Assembly: GCF_023838525.1 (NCBI RefSeq)
Contig: NZ_JAHUQD010000006.1
Span: 60,173-124,172 of the forward strand
Direction of reading: 5' to 3'
Source: Caldicoprobacter algeriensis
Lineage (GTDB): Bacteria; Bacillota; Clostridia; Caldicoprobacterales; Caldicoprobacteraceae
DNA length: 64,000 nt
The notes beneath the pieces are model-generated. The model was not told the origin of the DNA and ran no database searches. It was given only the letters and a program-made list of their open reading frames with translations. Within the stretch, counting starts at the first letter, position 1. The number at the start of each line of letters is the position of its first letter. A program made the position numbers and the translations under genes. Below, piece after piece: positions 40,635-49,653 of the stretch.

Positions 40635-41486
40635 GTGAATATACTGGTGACTTTGAATGCTGCTTACGTTCCGCCGCTTAAGGTGATGCTCAGATCGCTG
40701 TTTGATAATTGCTCTGAGAAGGTAGAGGTATATCTAATGCACTCTGACATAAAAGAACCGGAACTTGAGCGGCTTTCAGCATTTGTAGAAGCTTATGGAC
40801 ATGCACTTTACCTGCTGACGGTTGATAGGGAAATATTTGCCAAGGCACCAGTTAATTTTTATTACCCTCCTGAGATGTATTATCGCCTTATCGCGCATAC
40901 CGTGCTACCTGAGCATGTTGACAGGATATTGTACCTCGACCCTGATATACTTGTGCTTAATCCAGTTGAACCGCTTTATTATACAGAGCTGGATGGCTAT
41001 TATTTTGCTGCTGCCGCACACTCGAAGCCAGTGATAGACTATATAAACAGGCTCCGCCTCAGAACTGAGTCGAACAAATATTACAATTCGGGTGTGCTGC
41101 TCATCAATGTGGAACTGCTAAGGAAGGAAGTGGATATTCAACAAATATTTGATTATATACAGAAACATGCTCATGAGCTCATACTGCCTGACCAGGATGT
41201 ACTGAACGGACTTTTTTGGCATAAGATCAAACCGTTAAATGAATATTTATATAATTATGATGCGAGGCGTTATCATACTTATTTAATTGCCACAAAGGGC
41301 CGTGTCAATCTGGATTTCGTCATACACAATACCGTTATATTGCATTTCTGTGGCAGGCAGAAGCCATGGCACCCAAATTATAAGTATCGTTTTGGCATTC
41401 TTTATAAACATTATCAAAAGCTGGTTCAAAGGACCGAGAACTGCCAGGAGTATGAGCTAACAGCTGAAGCCGTCAGATATATTTAA
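40635..41486 (+). CDS. Glycosyltransferase family 8
   Basis: 283 residues from GTG 40635 (GAGAGGTGGG upstream). GT8 layout: NILVTLNAAYVPPLKVMLRSL, RILYLDPDILVLNPVEPLY with the DPD metal motif, YYNSGVLLINVELLR, LPDQDVLNGLF, and the C-terminal VILHFCGRQKPWHPNY histidine. Retaining transferase using nucleotide-sugars, probably on cell-surface glycans. Solitary gene; terminator downstream at 41518. Confidence 0.92.
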   Translation: MNILVTLNAAYVPPLKVMLRSLFDNCSEKVEVYLMHSDIKEPELERLSAFVEAYGHALYLLTVDREIFAKAPVNFYYPPEMYYRLIAHTVLPEHVDRILYLDPDILVLNPVEPLYYTELDGYYFAAAAHSKPVIDYINRLRLRTESNKYYNSGVLLINVELLRKEVDIQQIFDYIQKHAHELILPDQDVLNGLFWHKIKPLNEYLYNYDARRYHTYLIATKGRVNLDFVIHNTVILHFCGRQKPWHPNYKYRFGILYKHYQKLVQRTENCQEYELTAEAVRYI

Positions 41487-41517
41487 TTAAAACTTTAGAG
41501 GAGTTTAACATGAACAT

Positions 41518-41557
41518 AAAAACGGGGAAAGGCATAATCAATGCTGCCCCGTTTTTT
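41518..41557 (+). terminator. Terminator after the GT8 gene
   Basis: AAACGGGG pairs with CCCCGTTT, with additional inner pairing GGCAT/ATGCT, followed by TTTTG. Confidence 0.8.
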
Positions 41558-41677
41558 GTTGTGCTTTTGACGACTGTTGTTGTACGAGTTTAAAAATTGG
41601 TTTAAAACCAAATTTGCTGTGGTATATATTTTACATCACCTAAAGAATTTGAAAATTTTAATGGAAGGAGGAATGTT

Positions 41678-42061
41678 ATGAGAAATAAAGTGGCTTTTTA
41701 CCGTTGTGAAATTTGCGGGAATCTGGTTGAGCTTATTAACAGGGGTGGAGGGGAACTGGTATGTTGTGGCCAGCCCATGACCGAGCTTAAGCCCAATACC
41801 GTGGATGCCTCTGTTGAGAAACATGTTCCAGCGGTTACCAGAAAGGATGGCAAATTGTATATTCAGATAGGTTCGGTTCCTCATCCTATGATACCCGAAC
41901 ATTACATTGAGTGGGTAGCAGTGGTGAGCGACAAGACTATGCAGAGGATTGCGCTGACGCCTGGTCAGGAGCCAAAAGCTGAAGTGGTTGATACCGGGGA
42001 AGAGGTGGATGTCTACGCTTACTGCAATATTCATGGGCTTTGGAAAGCAGAAGTGAAGTAA
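41678..42061 (+). CDS. dfx: Desulfoferrodoxin (superoxide reductase)
   Basis: 127 residues. N-terminal desulforedoxin domain YRCEICGNLVELI...LVCCGQPM (Cys4 iron), then the SOR domain with VEKHVPAV, GSVPHPMIPEHYIEWVAV and YCNIHGLWK, which contribute four His and the Cys of centre II. Reduces superoxide to peroxide without oxygen release. ATG 41678 with AAGGAGGAA upstream. Next to rubrerythrin: an anaerobe oxidative-stress pair. Confidence 0.97.
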   Translation: MRNKVAFYRCEICGNLVELINRGGGELVCCGQPMTELKPNTVDASVEKHVPAVTRKDGKLYIQIGSVPHPMIPEHYIEWVAVVSDKTMQRIALTPGQEPKAEVVDTGEEVDVYAYCNIHGLWKAEVK

Positions 42062-42299
42062 ACTCCATCGTTTACAAGATGGAAGTGGATTGTGTTTGAG
42101 GCAAGCGCGCATGATTTAAAAACAAATGGATAATGTGCCGCTGGGCAAATAATTGACGGTTGGTATGTATTTTGAGAATGCAAGGTATGGACTAATTTTT
42201 CAGTGAAACTGCTTTTTGGGAATATGAATGTCATCTTGTGTTTAAGTTTAGACATATAAAAAGCTATTTTAAATTATGCAAAAAGGAGGAGATGGTTGT

Positions 42300-42887
42300 A
42301 TGAAATCGCTTAAGGGTACCAAGACTGCAGAGAATTTATTAAAAGCATTTGCTGGCGAGTCGCAGGCAAGGAACAGGTATACTTATTATGCTTCTGTAGC
42401 CAAGAAGGAGGGCTATGTACAGATAGCCAATATATTCCTGGAAACGGCAGACCATGAAAAGGAGCATGCAAAAAGGTTCTTCAAATTCCTAAATGAAAGC
42501 TTTAATGGCGAGATGGTGGAGATAACCTCTGCATCCTATCCCGTTGCGCTGGGAGATACCAAGGCCAACCTGCTTGCTGCTGCCAACGGTGAACACGAGG
42601 AGTGGGCCGACCTCTATCCTGAGTTTGCTAGGGTTGCTGATGAAGAGGGCTTCCCGGAGATCGCAGAGGTGTTCAGAAGGGTTAGTGTAAGCGAGCAAAA
42701 CCATGAGAAAAGATACAGAAAATTGCTTGAGAATATAGAAAATGATAAGGTGTTTAAAAAGGATACGGTTATTCTATGGAAGTGCAGCAACTGCGGATAC
42801 GTACATGAGGGCAAAAATGCTCCAGTGCAATGCCCGGCCTGTGCTCATCCTCAGGGGTTCTTTGAGGTATTTGTGGAGCCCTATTGA
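42300..42887 (+). CDS. rbr: Rubrerythrin
   Basis: 195 residues from ATG 42300 (AGGAGATGG upstream). Ferritin-like diiron domain with KAFAGESQARNRYTYYA, ETADHEKEHAKRFF, NGEHEEW and SVSEQNHEKRYRKL carboxylate/His ligands; C-terminal rubredoxin domain WKCSNCGYVHEG and CPACAHPQGFF. NAD(P)H-linked peroxide reduction, complementing desulfoferrodoxin upstream. Followed by a clear terminator. Confidence 0.97.
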   Translation: MKSLKGTKTAENLLKAFAGESQARNRYTYYASVAKKEGYVQIANIFLETADHEKEHAKRFFKFLNESFNGEMVEITSASYPVALGDTKANLLAAANGEHEEWADLYPEFARVADEEGFPEIAEVFRRVSVSEQNHEKRYRKLLENIENDKVFKKDTVILWKCSNCGYVHEGKNAPVQCPACAHPQGFFEVFVEPY

Positions 42888-42910
42888 TGACAGGGGGTAT
42901 GCACAAGATG

Positions 42911-42947
42911 AAGGAACGAGAAAGATATCTCGTTCCTTCTTTATTTT
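42911..42947 (+). terminator. Terminator of rubrerythrin
   Basis: AAGGAACGAGA (42911-42921) pairs with TCTCGTTCCTT (42928-42938), followed by CTTTATTTTTGG. Confidence 0.9.
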
Positions 42948-43046
42948 TGGTTGCAAGGCTGTTTTCATGTGGTGCATAAAAAAGGGATAATCATGAGAAA
43001 ATATGGCAATAATATAATAAAAACGAGCACCATTGGAGGGAGATAT

Positions 43047-43316
43047 ATGAGGATGCGAATACTAAATCTTTTGGATGTACGCCATAATGATTCGCATTAT
43101 GACGAAGAGTACTTTGACATATTGCAGGCTGTCAACCAGGCACACGCTGAATGGATAAATGCACAAAATTATTTCAATAGCGTAAGCGAACCTGAATTGG
43201 TAGATTATGCCATATACAACATGGAAGCCGCTAGGAAAAAGTACATGTACATGCTCAAGCAGGCTAAGCTGAGAGGCATTGAGGGCATACAGACTTTGCA
43301 ATATTTTAACGAGTAA
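43047..43316 (+). CDS. DUF2508 family protein (YaaL-like)
   Basis: 89 residues from ATG 43047 (GAGGGAGATAT upstream). Helical and charged: FDILQAVNQAHAEWINAQNYFN, DYAIYNMEAARKKYMYMLKQAK. This fits DUF2508, whose gene normally follows recR and precedes bofA in Firmicutes. Here bofA follows it, but recR is 30 kb upstream, so the cluster has been split. Function unknown. Confidence 0.82.
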   Translation: MRMRILNLLDVRHNDSHYDEEYFDILQAVNQAHAEWINAQNYFNSVSEPELVDYAIYNMEAARKKYMYMLKQAKLRGIEGIQTLQYFNE

Positions 43317-43589
43317 AGCATCGAAATTTATTACTGATGATTTTGTGGCTACAGTATGTGGCTTATGTGCTATATTTTAGAGTGTATACAACAGAGTAAT
43401 AACATCATGATAATTTAATCGGATAGGGATTTGTGACTGTGCAAATGTTCAAGTACGCAGGCCGTCTGAATCAGTGGGTAAAATACTGGCCGCATTGTCA
43501 TATAAGTTGGATCAACATCATAATTATAAAATATCGATAATTTATGTTTGGACTTGTTGACTGTGAATCTGGATTAAGGTGTGATTGAT

Positions 43590-43865
43590 ATGCCGGGGGT
43601 AATTCCATGGGATGTAATACTGGCTTATGCTGCTGGTCTGGTGCTTTTATATATCGTGGGATGGTTTTTGTTGGTACCGCTTAAAGTGATCCTCAAATTG
43701 ATATACAACGCCATTATCGGCGGCATTATATTGTGGCTGTTAAACCTGGTAGGAGGTTTAATTGGCGTTACGGTGGCTGTAAATCCGGTTACCGCTTTAA
43801 TTGTGGGTTTTCTAGGAATTCCAGGGATTATTCTCATTTTGGTTTTGCAGTTCATTTTGCTTTGA
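43590..43865 (+). CDS. bofA: Pro-sigma-K processing inhibitor BofA family
   Basis: 91 residues from ATG 43590 (AAGGTGTGATTG upstream). Two membrane segments and the conserved NPVTALIVGFLGIPGIILIL C-terminus of BofA. In Bacillus BofA keeps the SpoIVFB protease inactive in the forespore outer membrane. Indicates spore-forming ancestry. 273 bp without a gene separate it from DUF2508. Confidence 0.9.
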   Translation: MPGVIPWDVILAYAAGLVLLYIVGWFLLVPLKVILKLIYNAIIGGIILWLLNLVGGLIGVTVAVNPVTALIVGFLGIPGIILILVLQFILL

Positions 43866-43943
43866 TTTATCGATTCCTTTCTCCCAAGCCACATCCTCAT
43901 CATCTATAATTCATCCCCTTTCTGGTTTTATTTTTATAATTTG

Positions 43944-44061
43944 TTGACAGTGGAAAACTCATCTGTTATAATTAATCTGATAAGTGTTATATGCACACCA
44001 AGTATTTATAATAGTGGGTTTTGTGAAACTGTTATAATTATATCTGAGCATCTGTTATAAT
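43944..44061 (+). promoter_or_regulatory. Promoter region of porCDAB with three CTGTTATAAT repeats
   Basis: TTGACA (43944-43949), 17-bp spacer, TATAAT (43967-43972). CTGTTATAAT recurs at about 43963, 44029 and 44052. The last two lack a good -35, so they may be operator or alternative start repeats. Confidence 0.65.
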
Positions 44062-44149
44062 ACAATTTTATTTTTTGCCGCTTGTATTAGTACAGATGCT
44101 GTAAATTTAAGGAATTATGCATCGTAAAACGAAAGGAGGAAATCTTTAA

Positions 44150-44728
44150 ATGGGTAGGATGATAGAGATTCGCTGGCACGGAAGAGGGGGACAAGGTGCC
44201 AAGACCGCATCTCTCTTGCTAGCTGAAGCTGCTTTTGACACTGGCAAGTATGTGCAAGGGTTCCCGGAATATGGTCCGGAGCGAATGGGAGCGCCCATTA
44301 CCGCCTATAACCGCATCAGCGATGAACCAATTACCATACATTCCAATATTTATGAACCTGACTACGTTATAGTGGTGGACGAGACGCTGGTATCGGCGGT
44401 GGACGTAACGGCTGGCCTCAAGAAAGATGGGGCTATTGTGATAAATTCAGCTAAGGATCCTGAGGAGTTCAGACCGTTATTGAAGGGTTTTGAGGGCAAG
44501 ATTTATACCATAGATGCGAGAAAGATATCGGTAGAGGAGCTGGGACGTTACTTTCCCAATGTGCCTATGTTGGGTGCGATTGCCAAAATCACCAAGTTGA
44601 TGGACGAGGATGTCTTCATTGAAGCTATGGAGAGGTCGTTCCATCACAAGTTTGCTACTAAACCCCATGTGATAGAAGGGAATATGAGGGCTCTCAAGCG
44701 GGCCATGCAGGAGGTGAAGGGGCTATGA
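44150..44728 (+). CDS. porC: 2-oxoacid:ferredoxin oxidoreductase, gamma subunit
   Basis: 192 residues; IEIRWHGRGGQGAKTASLLLAEAAF and GFPEYGPERMGAPITAYNRIS are the gamma-subunit hallmarks. ATG follows AAAGGAGGAAA. First gene of porC-porD-porA-porB encoding the four-subunit enzyme that converts pyruvate or a related 2-oxoacid plus CoA to acyl-CoA, CO2 and reduced ferredoxin. Feeds the ferredoxin used by the bifurcating hydrogenase. Overlaps porD by 4 nt. Confidence 0.93.
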   Translation: MGRMIEIRWHGRGGQGAKTASLLLAEAAFDTGKYVQGFPEYGPERMGAPITAYNRISDEPITIHSNIYEPDYVIVVDETLVSAVDVTAGLKKDGAIVINSAKDPEEFRPLLKGFEGKIYTIDARKISVEELGRYFPNVPMLGAIAKITKLMDEDVFIEAMERSFHHKFATKPHVIEGNMRALKRAMQEVKGL

Positions 44729-45033
44729 CCAAAGAGCGCAAGATGAACATAAGAGAGGACATGTCATGGAGAGAGATGCCGCAGGGTGGACATATCATAG
44801 ATGCCGGTAATGCAGAGGACTTCAAAACTGGTGACTGGCGTTCCATGAGGCCAGTGTGGTTGCCAGACAAGTGCAAGCAGTGTTTGCTGTGCTGGCCGGT
44901 ATGTCCCGATATGGCTATTCCTGTGGAGAACGGCAAGAGAAAGGACTTTGACTTTGACCACTGCAAGGGTTGTGGAATTTGTGTAGAGGTATGTCCGTTT
45001 AAAGCCATTGATTTTGTGGAAGAAGGTAAGTAA
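44725..45033 (+). CDS. porD: 2-oxoacid:ferredoxin oxidoreductase, delta (ferredoxin) subunit
   Basis: 102 residues; starts by ATGA overlap with porC. Two [4Fe-4S] motifs: CKQCLLCWPVCP and CKGCGICVEVCP. N-terminal DMSWREMPQGGHIIDAGNAEDFKTGDWR is typical of the delta subunit. Transfers electrons from the TPP site to external ferredoxin. Confidence 0.93.
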   Translation: MTKERKMNIREDMSWREMPQGGHIIDAGNAEDFKTGDWRSMRPVWLPDKCKQCLLCWPVCPDMAIPVENGKRKDFDFDHCKGCGICVEVCPFKAIDFVEEGK

Positions 45034-45050
45034 GGGAGGGGAATGTGGAA

Positions 45051-46232
45051 ATGGCAATCAAGGATAAGTTGAGCGGTAATGAAGCTATAGCTGTGGCTAT
45101 GCGCCAGATCGACCCGGATGTCGTGGCGGCATTTCCTATTACGCCATCGACCGAAGTGCCCCAATACTTTTCTCAGTTTGTCGCCAATGGCCAGGTACAC
45201 ACCGAGTTTGTGGCCGTTGAGTCAGAGCACAGTGCGATGAGCGCATGTATAGGTGCTGAGGCAGCTGGTGCCAGGACCATGACGGCTACCTCTTCGCAGG
45301 GTCTGGCATTGATGTGGGAGATGCTGTATATAGCTGCTTCGCTGCGTTTGCCCATTGTCATGTCGGTTATAAACCGAGCCTTGTCTGGCCCCATCAACAT
45401 TCACAATGACCACAGCGATAGCATGGGTGCTAGGGATTCGGGCTGGATTCAGCTGTACTGCGAAAACAATCAGGAGGCTTATGACAACCTGATTCAGGCT
45501 ATTCGTATTGCCGAGCACAAGGACGTGCAGTTGCCCGTAATGGTGTGTTACGATGGATTTATCACCAGCCATGCGGTTGAGAATATAGAACTTATCGAGG
45601 ATGAGAAGGTCAAAGCATTTATCGGAGAATACAGGCCGCAACACTATTTGCTTGACAGGGACAATCCTATCTCGATGGGGCCCTTGGATATGCCCGCATA
45701 TTACTTTGAACACAAGCGTGCACAGGCAGAGGCCATGAAAAATGCAAAGAGGGTGATCTTGGAGGTTGCGCAGGAGTTTGAGAAGCTGACAGGCAGGAAG
45801 TACGGATATTTTGAAGAATACAAGATGGAAGATGCTGAAGTGGGTATTGTCATAATGAACTCTACAGCCGGTACTGCTAAGTTTGTTGTGAACGAGCTGC
45901 GCAAGCAGGGCATCAAGGCCGGTTTAATCAAGTTGAGGGTGTTCCGCCCATTCCCGTTTGAGGAGCTGGGTAAAGCCCTGTCGCATTTGAAAGCTGTGGC
46001 CATTATGGACAAGGCTGATAGCTTCTCGGGAGCAGGTGGCCCGTTGTTTACAGAGGTAAGAAGCGCCATGTTTGATTACGCGAAAGATACCAAGGCTGTG
46101 AGCTATATATACGGTCTAGGTGGCCGGGATGTGCGTCCTGATGAGATCATGAGCGTATATCAAGACCTGCTGGAGATCGCGAGGACCGGTCAGGTAAAAT
46201 CGACTTTCAACTACCTGGGCGTAAGAGAATAG
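45051..46232 (+). CDS. porA: 2-oxoacid:ferredoxin oxidoreductase, alpha subunit
   Basis: 393 residues from ATG 45051 (AAGGGAGGGG upstream; GTG 45045 in frame). Contains the domain I signature AFPITPSTEVPQYFSQFVANG with ESEHSAMSACIGAEAAGART, and domain II VGIVIMNSTAGTAKFVVNEL. Binds substrate and CoA with the beta subunit. Sequence alone does not fix the substrate (pyruvate versus branched-chain 2-oxoacids). Confidence 0.94.
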   Translation: MAIKDKLSGNEAIAVAMRQIDPDVVAAFPITPSTEVPQYFSQFVANGQVHTEFVAVESEHSAMSACIGAEAAGARTMTATSSQGLALMWEMLYIAASLRLPIVMSVINRALSGPINIHNDHSDSMGARDSGWIQLYCENNQEAYDNLIQAIRIAEHKDVQLPVMVCYDGFITSHAVENIELIEDEKVKAFIGEYRPQHYLLDRDNPISMGPLDMPAYYFEHKRAQAEAMKNAKRVILEVAQEFEKLTGRKYGYFEEYKMEDAEVGIVIMNSTAGTAKFVVNELRKQGIKAGLIKLRVFRPFPFEELGKALSHLKAVAIMDKADSFSGAGGPLFTEVRSAMFDYAKDTKAVSYIYGLGGRDVRPDEIMSVYQDLLEIARTGQVKSTFNYLGVRE

Positions 46233-46244
46233 GAGGTGTGCAAG

Positions 46245-47180
46245 GTGGCATACAATCTGAAGACTTTGACAGAAAAAGAGGAACGCTTTACCGGGGGCCA
46301 CAGGATGTGTGCAGGTTGTGGTGCTCCTATCGTGGTGAGAACTGTACTCAGGGCCTTGAAGCCCGAGGACCACGCGGTTATTGGAGTGGCTACGGGTTGC
46401 CTTGAAGTTTCGACCTGCTTGTATCCTTACACCGCCTGGAAAGATTCGTTTATCCACAGCGCGTTTGAGAATGCTGCTGCTACCGTTTCGGGAGCCGAGG
46501 CTGCATATCGTGCGCTGGCCAAGGTTGGCAAGGTTAAGGGTACTACCAAGTTTATCGCCTTTGGCGGGGACGGTGGTACTTATGATATAGGTTTCCAGGC
46601 TCTTTCGGGAGCTATGGAAAGAGGTCATGATATGGTGTATGTTTGCTATGATAATGAGGCTTATATGAACACCGGAATACAGAGGTCTTCGTCCACTCCT
46701 AAATATGCCGATACCACCACTTCGCCTGCTGGAAGCGAGATACCCGGTAAGGTTCAGTTTAAGAAGGATTTGACCATGATCATGGCTGCCCACAATATTC
46801 CCTATGTGGCTCAGACCGCTCCATTTAGAAACTTAAAGGACCTTTATGAGAAGGCTGAAAAAGCCATATACACGCCCGGGCCGGCGTTCTTAAACGTATT
46901 GGCGCCCTGTCCACGCGGGTGGAGATACAATACTCCCCAGCTGATGGAGATTGTAAGGTTGGCTATAGAGACCTGTGTATGGCCTCTCTATGAAGTTATA
47001 GAGGGTAAGTTTATCTTGAACTACAAGCCCAAAAATAAGCTTCCTGTGGTGGAATATCTAAAGCCACAGGGTAGGTTCCGTCACTTGTTTACCAAGGAAA
47101 ATGAAGGATTGCTCGAGGAGATCCAGAAGGAAGTGGACAGGAGATGGAATAGGTTGCTGGAGCTGTGTGGAGAGGCGTAA
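46245..47180 (+). CDS. porB: 2-oxoacid:ferredoxin oxidoreductase, beta (TPP) subunit
   Basis: 311 residues from GTG 46245 (AGGAGGTG upstream). GHRMCAGCGAPIVVR, GVATGCLEVSTCLYPYTAW, the TPP/Mg motif FGGDGGTYDIGFQALSGAMERG with DNEAYMNTGIQRSSSTP, and APCPRGWRY; cysteines bind the proximal [4Fe-4S]. Last gene of the operon, followed by the terminator at 47199. Confidence 0.95.
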   Translation: MAYNLKTLTEKEERFTGGHRMCAGCGAPIVVRTVLRALKPEDHAVIGVATGCLEVSTCLYPYTAWKDSFIHSAFENAAATVSGAEAAYRALAKVGKVKGTTKFIAFGGDGGTYDIGFQALSGAMERGHDMVYVCYDNEAYMNTGIQRSSSTPKYADTTTSPAGSEIPGKVQFKKDLTMIMAAHNIPYVAQTAPFRNLKDLYEKAEKAIYTPGPAFLNVLAPCPRGWRYNTPQLMEIVRLAIETCVWPLYEVIEGKFILNYKPKNKLPVVEYLKPQGRFRHLFTKENEGLLEEIQKEVDRRWNRLLELCGEA

Positions 47181-47198
47181 AGCTTGGTTAAAAATAAA

Positions 47199-47240
47199 AA
47201 AGCACGTATGGGGTCTCCTCTCATGCGTGCTTTTTGTTTT
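47199..47240 (+). terminator. Terminator of the por operon
   Basis: AGCACGTATG (47201-47210) pairs with CATGCGTGCT (47222-47231), followed by TTTTGTTTTTTTG. Confidence 0.9.
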
Positions 47241-47394
47241 TTTGTTAAAATTTTTGATTTTGGTGTAAAAATTCTATTAATCAGCAAAGCTTTCAGCGGC
47301 TGATTTTTGGGCTTGCTTTTACACAAATTCCGTCTTCAAAGGCAAAATGGAATTTTTACAGTAGAGTCAATTTTTAATTCTAAATTTTTAGCGT

Positions 47395-47691
47395 TCAAGC
47401 CAATTCATAGTAGCGACCTAGGCTTTGACCTATTGAATCCTTTATTATCTCATATGCTGTGCAGTCTTCTATTTGTGTGTGATATTGCTTAATCAGTTCA
47501 TATAGCAGTGATTTTTCTTTGGAGGCTATTATTTCATATATGGCATCTAAATGAATAGGTCTATTTACCAGTGGCTGAAGGTTGGGGCAATCAGATGAAA
47601 TTTTTATTTTTACGGTATTCATATCTTGCTGCTGGGCCTCAACCTCTACTGTTCTATTACACAACGCACATCTGGAGGCGTATTTACACAT
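47395..47691 (-). CDS. Small cysteine-containing protein, DUF6951-like
   Basis: 98 residues from ATG 47691 (AAAGGAGGTGTTGC upstream on the minus strand). CKYASRCALCNRTVEVEAQQ at the N-terminus and KIKISSDCPNLQPLVNRPIHLDAIYEI resemble small DUF6951-type proteins of Clostridia with spaced cysteines. Function unknown. Convergent to the por operon. The assignment is from memory of the pattern and moderate. Confidence 0.6.
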   Translation of the reverse strand: MCKYASRCALCNRTVEVEAQQQDMNTVKIKISSDCPNLQPLVNRPIHLDAIYEIIASKEKSLLYELIKQYHTQIEDCTAYEIIKDSIGQSLGRYYELA

Positions 47692-48128
47692 TTGCAACAC
47701 CTCCTTTCTCAGAAATGCCATACTTTTGAACTTGATTTTCCGGATATTCTGTACTATTATTATACCATGAATACCAGGGGATAGAAACGTATTTTTTATT
47801 TAATAATTGTAAATTTTTTGACAGATGCAATTAGTGATGATATAAATTTCACATTAAATTGTTATATTTTTAGCGTAAGCATAAAAGCTTAAAGTATTGG
47901 GGTTAACACATTTGAATTGTAGATAAGCAGACGGCGTGTATAGATGGATTTGTTGATAAATGTATATTGTGCTGTTTGTGAGTTGATATCTAGGTGAATG
48001 TTTGATGGTTTATCAGGTTGAAGTTGTATATGAAGTTATATTATAATGTAAAAAGGATAAATAATTCACAAAAAGCATGGAGTTTTTCTGTAAAATTGAC
48101 ATAAACAAAACAAAGGGGCTTTTGCTTT
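47692..48128. other. Gene-free region with a promoter
   Basis: 437 bp between divergent genes. TTGACA (47818-47823), 17 bp, TATAAA (47841-47846) forms a good plus-strand promoter about 280 bp before the glycosylase gene. No conserved RNA or ORF is apparent in the A/T-rich leader. Confidence 0.5.
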
Positions 48129-48710
48129 ATGGATGCTGTGGATACCGAGAAACTGTGGGCACAGCTGATACGGGCTGTAGAGACATGTCAAAAATGTGAC
48201 CTGTGCAAAACCCGGACGCATGTCGTTCCGGGTGAAGGAAACCGGAATGCCGATTTGATGTTTATCGGTGAAGGGCCGGGACGTGACGAAGATTTGACCG
48301 GGAGGCCATTTGTGGGCAAAGCGGGGCAGCTGCTCAATAAGATGATAGCGGCCATTGGGCTCAAGAGGGAAGAGGTGTATATAGCCAACATTGTAAAGTG
48401 TCGTCCGCCGGGCAACAGGGTGCCGCGGGAGAGCGAGGCTGAGAGCTGCCTGCCTTATCTTAGAAGGCAGGTTTACCTTGTACGCCCGCGAATAATAGTG
48501 TGTTTGGGTGCCACAGCAATGCGCTATGTAATAGACAAGAATGCTTCCATAACATCGATACGGGGTCAGTGGTTTGAGAAAAAAGGTTATTGGTTGATGG
48601 CCACATATCATCCTGCTGCGCTGCTCCGGGATCCAGCCAAAAAGTATGATGCCTGGGAAGATTTTAAAAAAATAAGGGATAAATTGCACGAATTAGGGTT
48701 AAAGCCGTAG
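48129..48710 (+). CDS. Family 4 uracil-DNA glycosylase (Fe-S)
   Basis: 193 residues. Four cysteine ligands are present: CQKC-DLC near residue 20-26, VKCRPP and ESCLPYL. Motif GEGPGRDEDLTGRPFVGKAGQLL binds uracil, and TYHPAALLR supplies the catalytic-loop His. Removes uracil from DNA; common in thermophiles and anaerobes. Paralogue lies 53 bp downstream. Confidence 0.93.
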   Translation: MDAVDTEKLWAQLIRAVETCQKCDLCKTRTHVVPGEGNRNADLMFIGEGPGRDEDLTGRPFVGKAGQLLNKMIAAIGLKREEVYIANIVKCRPPGNRVPRESEAESCLPYLRRQVYLVRPRIIVCLGATAMRYVIDKNASITSIRGQWFEKKGYWLMATYHPAALLRDPAKKYDAWEDFKKIRDKLHELGLKP

Positions 48711-48763
48711 CAAAAAATATTATCTAAACTAATAATGCCTTCTATTAAAAGGGAGATGTGAGA

Positions 48764-49402
48764 GTGCCGGTAAGTAGAAAAACTAGTAGAAAAGCTAAGC
48801 AGCTCCAGAAATTGAGACAGGAAAGCATTTCTTTTTTTAAGGAGATATATAAGGATGAGGGAAAGGTTCTGGTGTTTGGTGAAGGAAATCCCGATGCGCC
48901 GTTGGTGTTGGTAGGTGAGGCACCCGGGCACCAGGAAGTAGTGCAGCAAAGGCCTTTTGTGGGACAGGCCGGCGAAAATCTCAATAAATTTTTGGGAATA
49001 CTTGGTATAAAGCGAGAGGATATTTACATTACCAACGCTGTCAAGTTTAGGCCCACCAAGGTTGACACGACGACCGGCCGAGTATCCAACCGCCCGCCCA
49101 ACAGGGAGGAGATAGAACTCTGTAGGGGCTTGCTCTACAACGAGCTCAGTATCATCCGCCCGGTGCTGGTGGTGAGCCTGGGCAATATTCCCCTAAAGGT
49201 ACTGACTGATGACAATAAAATTGCCATAGGGCAGGTACACGGTACCCCAATCGAGATAGCGATAGGCGAAGAGGGATTAAAGATGACCCTGTTCCCGCTG
49301 TATCACCCGGCCAGCATAATATACCGTCCGCAGTTGAAGGAGATATACCTTGAAGATGTAAAAAGGTTGAAACGTTACTTGCAGGATATAGGAGTGTTAT
49401 AG
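48764..49402 (+). CDS. Uracil-DNA glycosylase paralogue lacking the Fe-S ligands
   Basis: 212 residues from GTG 48764 (AAAGGGAGAT upstream). The glycosylase core is conserved (VLVGEAPGHQEVVQQRPFVGQAGENL; NAVKFRPTK; FPLYHPASIIYRP), but the N-terminal C-x2-C is absent and VKCRPP is VKFRPT, so only one cysteine (ELCRGLL) remains. An ~30-residue basic N-terminus replaces the cluster region. It may be a non-Fe-S glycosylase of altered specificity. Tandem to the Fe-S form. Confidence 0.85.
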   Translation: MPVSRKTSRKAKQLQKLRQESISFFKEIYKDEGKVLVFGEGNPDAPLVLVGEAPGHQEVVQQRPFVGQAGENLNKFLGILGIKREDIYITNAVKFRPTKVDTTTGRVSNRPPNREEIELCRGLLYNELSIIRPVLVVSLGNIPLKVLTDDNKIAIGQVHGTPIEIAIGEEGLKMTLFPLYHPASIIYRPQLKEIYLEDVKRLKRYLQDIGVL

Positions 49403-49653
49403 TGATAAGATGTTAGGATATACCTGGGTTTGTATGATGTATAGAAAATGCTTTAGCAAGGCATTAAGACTAGGATGTTAAAAGGTACACCGATACTTTT
49501 AATAAAAAAGAATTCTTATTGGGAAAAGGGAGCTTACTATTTAAGGTTTCAAGAATTCGATAGTTGTAATGTTCGTAAGTCATCGAATTTCCAAATAAAT
49601 TTGTAAAACAGCAACTTGCATTAAACATAATTGACGGAGAGGATGAATAAGTG

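Noticed and set aside
41511..41594. 27-codon ORF with SD (MNIKTGKGIINAAPFFVVLL...)
   Set aside because: Runs through the GT8 terminator hairpin; translation is probably incidental, although SD and ATG spacing look good.
49403..49653. T-box leader before trpS
   Set aside because: I could not find the T-box sequence (AGGGTGG) or a specifier loop; only an unremarkable A/T-rich leader.
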